DNA of 7,612 nt from DASRSS01 sp035765515. GTDB lineage: Bacteria > Actinomycetota > Actinomycetes > Mycobacteriales > Jatrophihabitantaceae. The first letter of the stretch is position 1. Each line of letters starts with the position of its first letter. The stretch is taken from positions 1-7,612 of the forward strand of contig DASTXN010000098.1 of the NCBI GenBank assembly GCA_035765515.1. The letters run 5' to 3'. Made by a program: the position numbers and the translations under genes. The notes under the pieces were generated by a model, which saw only the letters and a list, made by a program, of their open reading frames with translations, was not told the origin of the DNA and made no database searches. This document shows positions 5,353 to 7,612 of the stretch, piece after piece.

Positions 5353-6432
5353 TCAGCCGCGACAGCCGTGCAAGGTGAGCGGCTTCACCTTGCCGACCAC
5401 GTCGACGAGCGCATTACCGGTACGGGACGTCACCGCGCCCGAGGCGTGCCAATGCTGCGCTACTCGCCCGGTGCGTCCGTCCAGGCACCACAGCTCGTCT
5501 CCCCCTGCGCCCGAGCGCACCCAGATCACGGAGGTACCGGACGCGACGAGCAGTGCGCCCGGGCCGAGCTGGCCGGCGAGCGGGCTGGAGGCGACCGGGC
5601 GGAGGGTGCGCGGGTCGAGGCGGACCAGCACTGCGCCGCCGCCGGCAGTGAAGCGATAGCCGCCGGCCCATAAGTCTCCATCGCCGTCGACGAGCACATC
5701 CCCTTTGCCGAACGGCAGTTTCGGTCCACTGCGCACGGCGCGAGTCGTCGGGTCGTAGTTCACCGCGTGGAGCGAGGCCGCGTCGAAGAGCACGAGCCGG
5801 TAGCGGGCCTCGTCGGCGGCGATCGACAGGTACCGCCCGGTGAGTCGCGCGACATCGACGGGCGGCCGGTCCAGAGAAACGTCGACGACGGCGTTGGCGG
5901 TGACGATGTAGAGGTCGCCGTTGAGGGCAGCGGCAGCGTTCACGGTCTGCGGCCACGTCACCCGCGCGCGGACGGCCATGGTGTCGGTGCCTACGGCGAG
6001 CAGCGTGGTGGGCGAGCCACCGTACGCGACGAGCCAGACAAGGTGCGCCGCCGCGTCGCCGACGAGGTGGTAGGACCCGGCCCGGCCGAGCGCGTCGAGG
6101 CCTCCGATCGGCAGCGTCGTCACGGCGCCGGCCGGGTCGCTGCGAGAGAGCGCGTCGGGGGCGAGCCGGAACAGGTAGCTGCCCAGCACGAGCACGTCGT
6201 CGGCATCGGCTGCGCCGCCGGCATCGTTCGCGGCAGCGACGTTGCTCGGCGGCAGGGCGGACGTGGACGGCGCCGGCGTGCCCGGTGAGCCGACACGGAG
6301 AGCGACCACCGCACCCGTGATCAGGACCGCGACCAGCAGGCCACCGACGGCGAACGCCCAGCGCGGGATACGCGGACGGTTTCCGAAACCGAGGACGTCC
6401 TCGGCTGGGCCCTCGGGATCGTGGCTGGCCAT
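5353..6432 (-). CDS. Membrane-anchored protein with probable beta-propeller domain, function unknown
   Basis: I do not recognise a named family. The 359-residue product has a short acidic cytoplasmic tail, then RPRIPRW and a single hydrophobic segment (about 24-47), giving an N-in signal anchor. A Pro/Ser/Ala-rich linker (48-80) leads to an extracytoplasmic domain. That domain repeats a pattern of short beta-strands with turns such as GDLY, GDLW, SVIW, YDPTTRAV, LDPRTLRP and LDGRTGRV. About six units of 30-40 residues can be outlined (roughly 77-110, 128-163, 171-199, 209-240, 244-283, 292-330), suggesting a PQQ/YVTN-like propeller. The only two cysteines, Cys316 and Cys357, both lie in the last unit and could form a disulfide. 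ATG 6432 is preferred because the product then begins MASHDPEG; ATG 6462 and TTG 6465 are in frame but lack a ribosome binding site. It lies 93 bases downstream of purB on the same strand. Confidence 0.8.
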   Translation of the reverse strand: MASHDPEGPAEDVLGFGNRPRIPRWAFAVGGLLVAVLITGAVVALRVGSPGTPAPSTSALPPSNVAAANDAGGAADADDVLVLGSYLFRLAPDALSRSDPAGAVTTLPIGGLDALGRAGSYHLVGDAAAHLVWLVAYGGSPTTLLAVGTDTMAVRARVTWPQTVNAAAALNGDLYIVTANAVVDVSLDRPPVDVARLTGRYLSIAADEARYRLVLFDAASLHAVNYDPTTRAVRSGPKLPFGKGDVLVDGDGDLWAGGYRFTAGGGAVLVRLDPRTLRPVASSPLAGQLGPGALLVASGTSVIWVRSGAGGDELWCLDGRTGRVAQHWHASGAVTSRTGNALVDVVGKVKPLTLHGCRG

Positions 6433-6490
6433 GACCTCATAGTGCGCCCGCCACCCCGCCATCAACAGGCGAAAACGGCTGCCGGGGCGG

Positions 6491-6513
6491 CCACAACCTG
6501 CTGTGGAGCACAG
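6491..6513 (-). terminator. Weak overlapping hairpins after purB
   Basis: In the 93-base gap between purB and the propeller gene, CCACA (6491-6495) can pair with TGTGG (6502-6506), or CTGTG (6501-6505) with CACAG (6509-6513). The two stems overlap and are mutually exclusive, and each has only five pairs. This is much weaker than the other intergenic hairpins here, so read-through from purB into the propeller gene is likely. Confidence 0.22.
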
Positions 6514-6525
6514 GAGATTGACGGG

Positions 6526-7612
6526 TCAGAGGATGGGTTCGGGGAGGTAGCTCGCGGCGGACGGATCGGTCGCCAGCACCTTCTCGACCTGCGCGACCAC
6601 GGCGGCCACCTGCGCCCGCGCTGCGCCGGTGAACGAGAGCGGCTCGGCCAGCAGCGCGCCCAGGTCCGCTGCGGTCAGTCCCAGCCGGGTGTCCGCGGTC
6701 AGGCGCGCGAACAGCTCGTTTCGGTCCGTCCCCTGCTCGCGCATCTCGAGCGCGACCGCGACCGCGTTCTCCTTGATCGCCTCGTGCGCCTGCTCGCGCC
6801 CGACACCGCGCCGCACCGCGGCCATCAGTACCTTGGTGGTCGCGAGGAACGGCAGGTACCGGTCCAGCTCGCGCTCGATCACCGCGGGGAACGCGCCGAA
6901 CTCGTCCAGCACGGTCAGCGCCGTCTCGAGCAGTCCGTCCATCGCGAAGAACGCATCCGGCAAGGCGATGCGGCGCACCACCGAGCAGGACACGTCGCCC
7001 TCGTTCCACTGGTCACCGGCCAGTTCGCCGGCCATGGACGCGTAGCCGCGCAGGATCACCGCGAAGCCGTTGATGCGCTCGGAGCTGCGCGAGTTCATCT
7101 TGTGCGGCATGGCGGACGAGCCCACCTGGCCGGGCTGGAACCCCTCGGTCACCAGCTCGTTGCCGGCCATCAGCCGGATCGTCTTGGCCAGGCTGGACGG
7201 CGCCGCCGCGAGCTGGACCAGGGTCGACAGCACGTCGTAGTCGAGCGAGCGCGGGTACACCTGCCCGACGCTGGTGAGGGTGCGAGTGAAGCCGAGGTGT
7301 TCGGCGACCCTGGCCTCGAGCGCGGCTAGCTTCGTCTCGTCGCCGCCGAGCAGGTCGAGCATGTCCTGGCTGGTTCCGACCGGGCCCTTGATGCCGCGCA
7401 GCGGGTACCGCGCGGTCAGGTCGTCGAGCCGTTCCACGGCGACGAGCAGCTCGTCGGCCGCGGTGGCGAAGCGCTTGCCGAGCGTGGTGGCCTGCGCGGC
7501 GACGTTGTGCGAGCGACCCGCCATGACCTGCGCGTCGTACTCGGCGGCGCGGCGGGCCAGGCGCGCGAGCACGGCCAGCGTCTTGCCGCGGACGATGCCC
7601 AGCGCCGAGCGC
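6526..7612 (-). CDS. purB: Adenylosuccinate lyase, C-terminal part (5' end beyond the window)
   Basis: A cytoplasmic enzyme that removes fumarate from SAICAR and from adenylosuccinate in purine synthesis. About 362 codons are present; the frame runs unbroken off the right edge (reading RSALGIVRGKTLAV before the GTG at 7572), so the true start is outside and that GTG is internal. The fumarase/aspartase superfamily signature GSSAMPHKMN is at 7122-7093 and includes the mobile-loop serine that acts as catalytic acid/base. The motif GRSHNVAAQ (around 7515-7489) carries the active-site His in the SH pair. GIKGPVGTSQ, DQWNEGDVSCSVVRR, LDEFGAFPAVIERELDRYLP and FLATTKVLMAAVRRG follow, a run typical of actinobacterial PurB. 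No frameshift or missing catalytic motif is seen. The stop is followed by a weakly structured gap and the propeller gene. Confidence 0.97.
   Translation of the reverse strand, partial: RSALGIVRGKTLAVLARLARRAAEYDAQVMAGRSHNVAAQATTLGKRFATAADELLVAVERLDDLTARYPLRGIKGPVGTSQDMLDLLGGDETKLAALEARVAEHLGFTRTLTSVGQVYPRSLDYDVLSTLVQLAAAPSSLAKTIRLMAGNELVTEGFQPGQVGSSAMPHKMNSRSSERINGFAVILRGYASMAGELAGDQWNEGDVSCSVVRRIALPDAFFAMDGLLETALTVLDEFGAFPAVIERELDRYLPFLATTKVLMAAVRRGVGREQAHEAIKENAVAVALEMREQGTDRNELFARLTADTRLGLTAADLGALLAEPLSFTGAARAQVAAVVAQVEKVLATDPSAASYLPEPIL

Noticed and set aside
6421..7329. 302-codon plus-strand frame opposite purB
   Set aside because: Shadow of purB; no recognisable domain and mirror-frame composition.

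Overview
The window reads as ordinary chromosome from a high-GC actinobacterium. The evidence is the strong G/C bias at third codon positions in every real gene, frequent GTG starts, U-tract-free hairpins between genes, and an adenylosuccinate lyase of the actinobacterial type. Genus cannot be fixed from the sequence.

Layout, left to right: (1) 1-45 may be the first codons of a gene running off the left edge, divergent from the next one. (2) 46-243 is a lower-GC leader with promoter-like and repeat sequences. (3) 244-1902 (+) encodes a DHA2-type (EmrB/QacA-like) drug:H+ antiporter. (4) 1914-1975 is a long symmetric hairpin between convergent genes. (5) 1992-3362 (-) is sdaA, an iron-sulfur L-serine ammonia-lyase. 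(6) 3388-3483 is a large three-tier nested inverted repeat. (7) 3492-3914 (-) is ohr, an organic hydroperoxide reductase. (8) 3915-4109 is a divergent promoter region with inverted repeats. (9) 4110-4829 (+) is a siderophore-interacting (SIP-type) flavin reductase. (10) 4836-4899 is an imperfect palindrome. (11) 4921-5352 (+) is a PaaI-like hotdog thioesterase with an internal insertion. (12) 5353-6432 (-) encodes a membrane-anchored, probably beta-propeller protein of unknown function, abutting the thioesterase stop to stop. (13) 6526-7612 (-) is purB, whose 5' end lies outside the window.

The genes do not form one pathway. The most coherent group is ohr, the SIP reductase and sdaA: organic peroxide detoxification, ferric-siderophore reduction and an oxygen-sensitive Fe-S enzyme share an iron/oxidative-stress theme, but hairpins and opposite strands argue against one operon. 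purB and the propeller gene may be co-transcribed.

I found no previously undescribed multi-gene system, CRISPR array, RNA gene, transposase or prophage gene. The items most worth a second look are the nested palindrome at 3388-3483, the codon-atypical insertion in the thioesterase, the uncharacterised propeller protein, and the regulatory regions upstream of the transporter and between ohr and the SIP gene.
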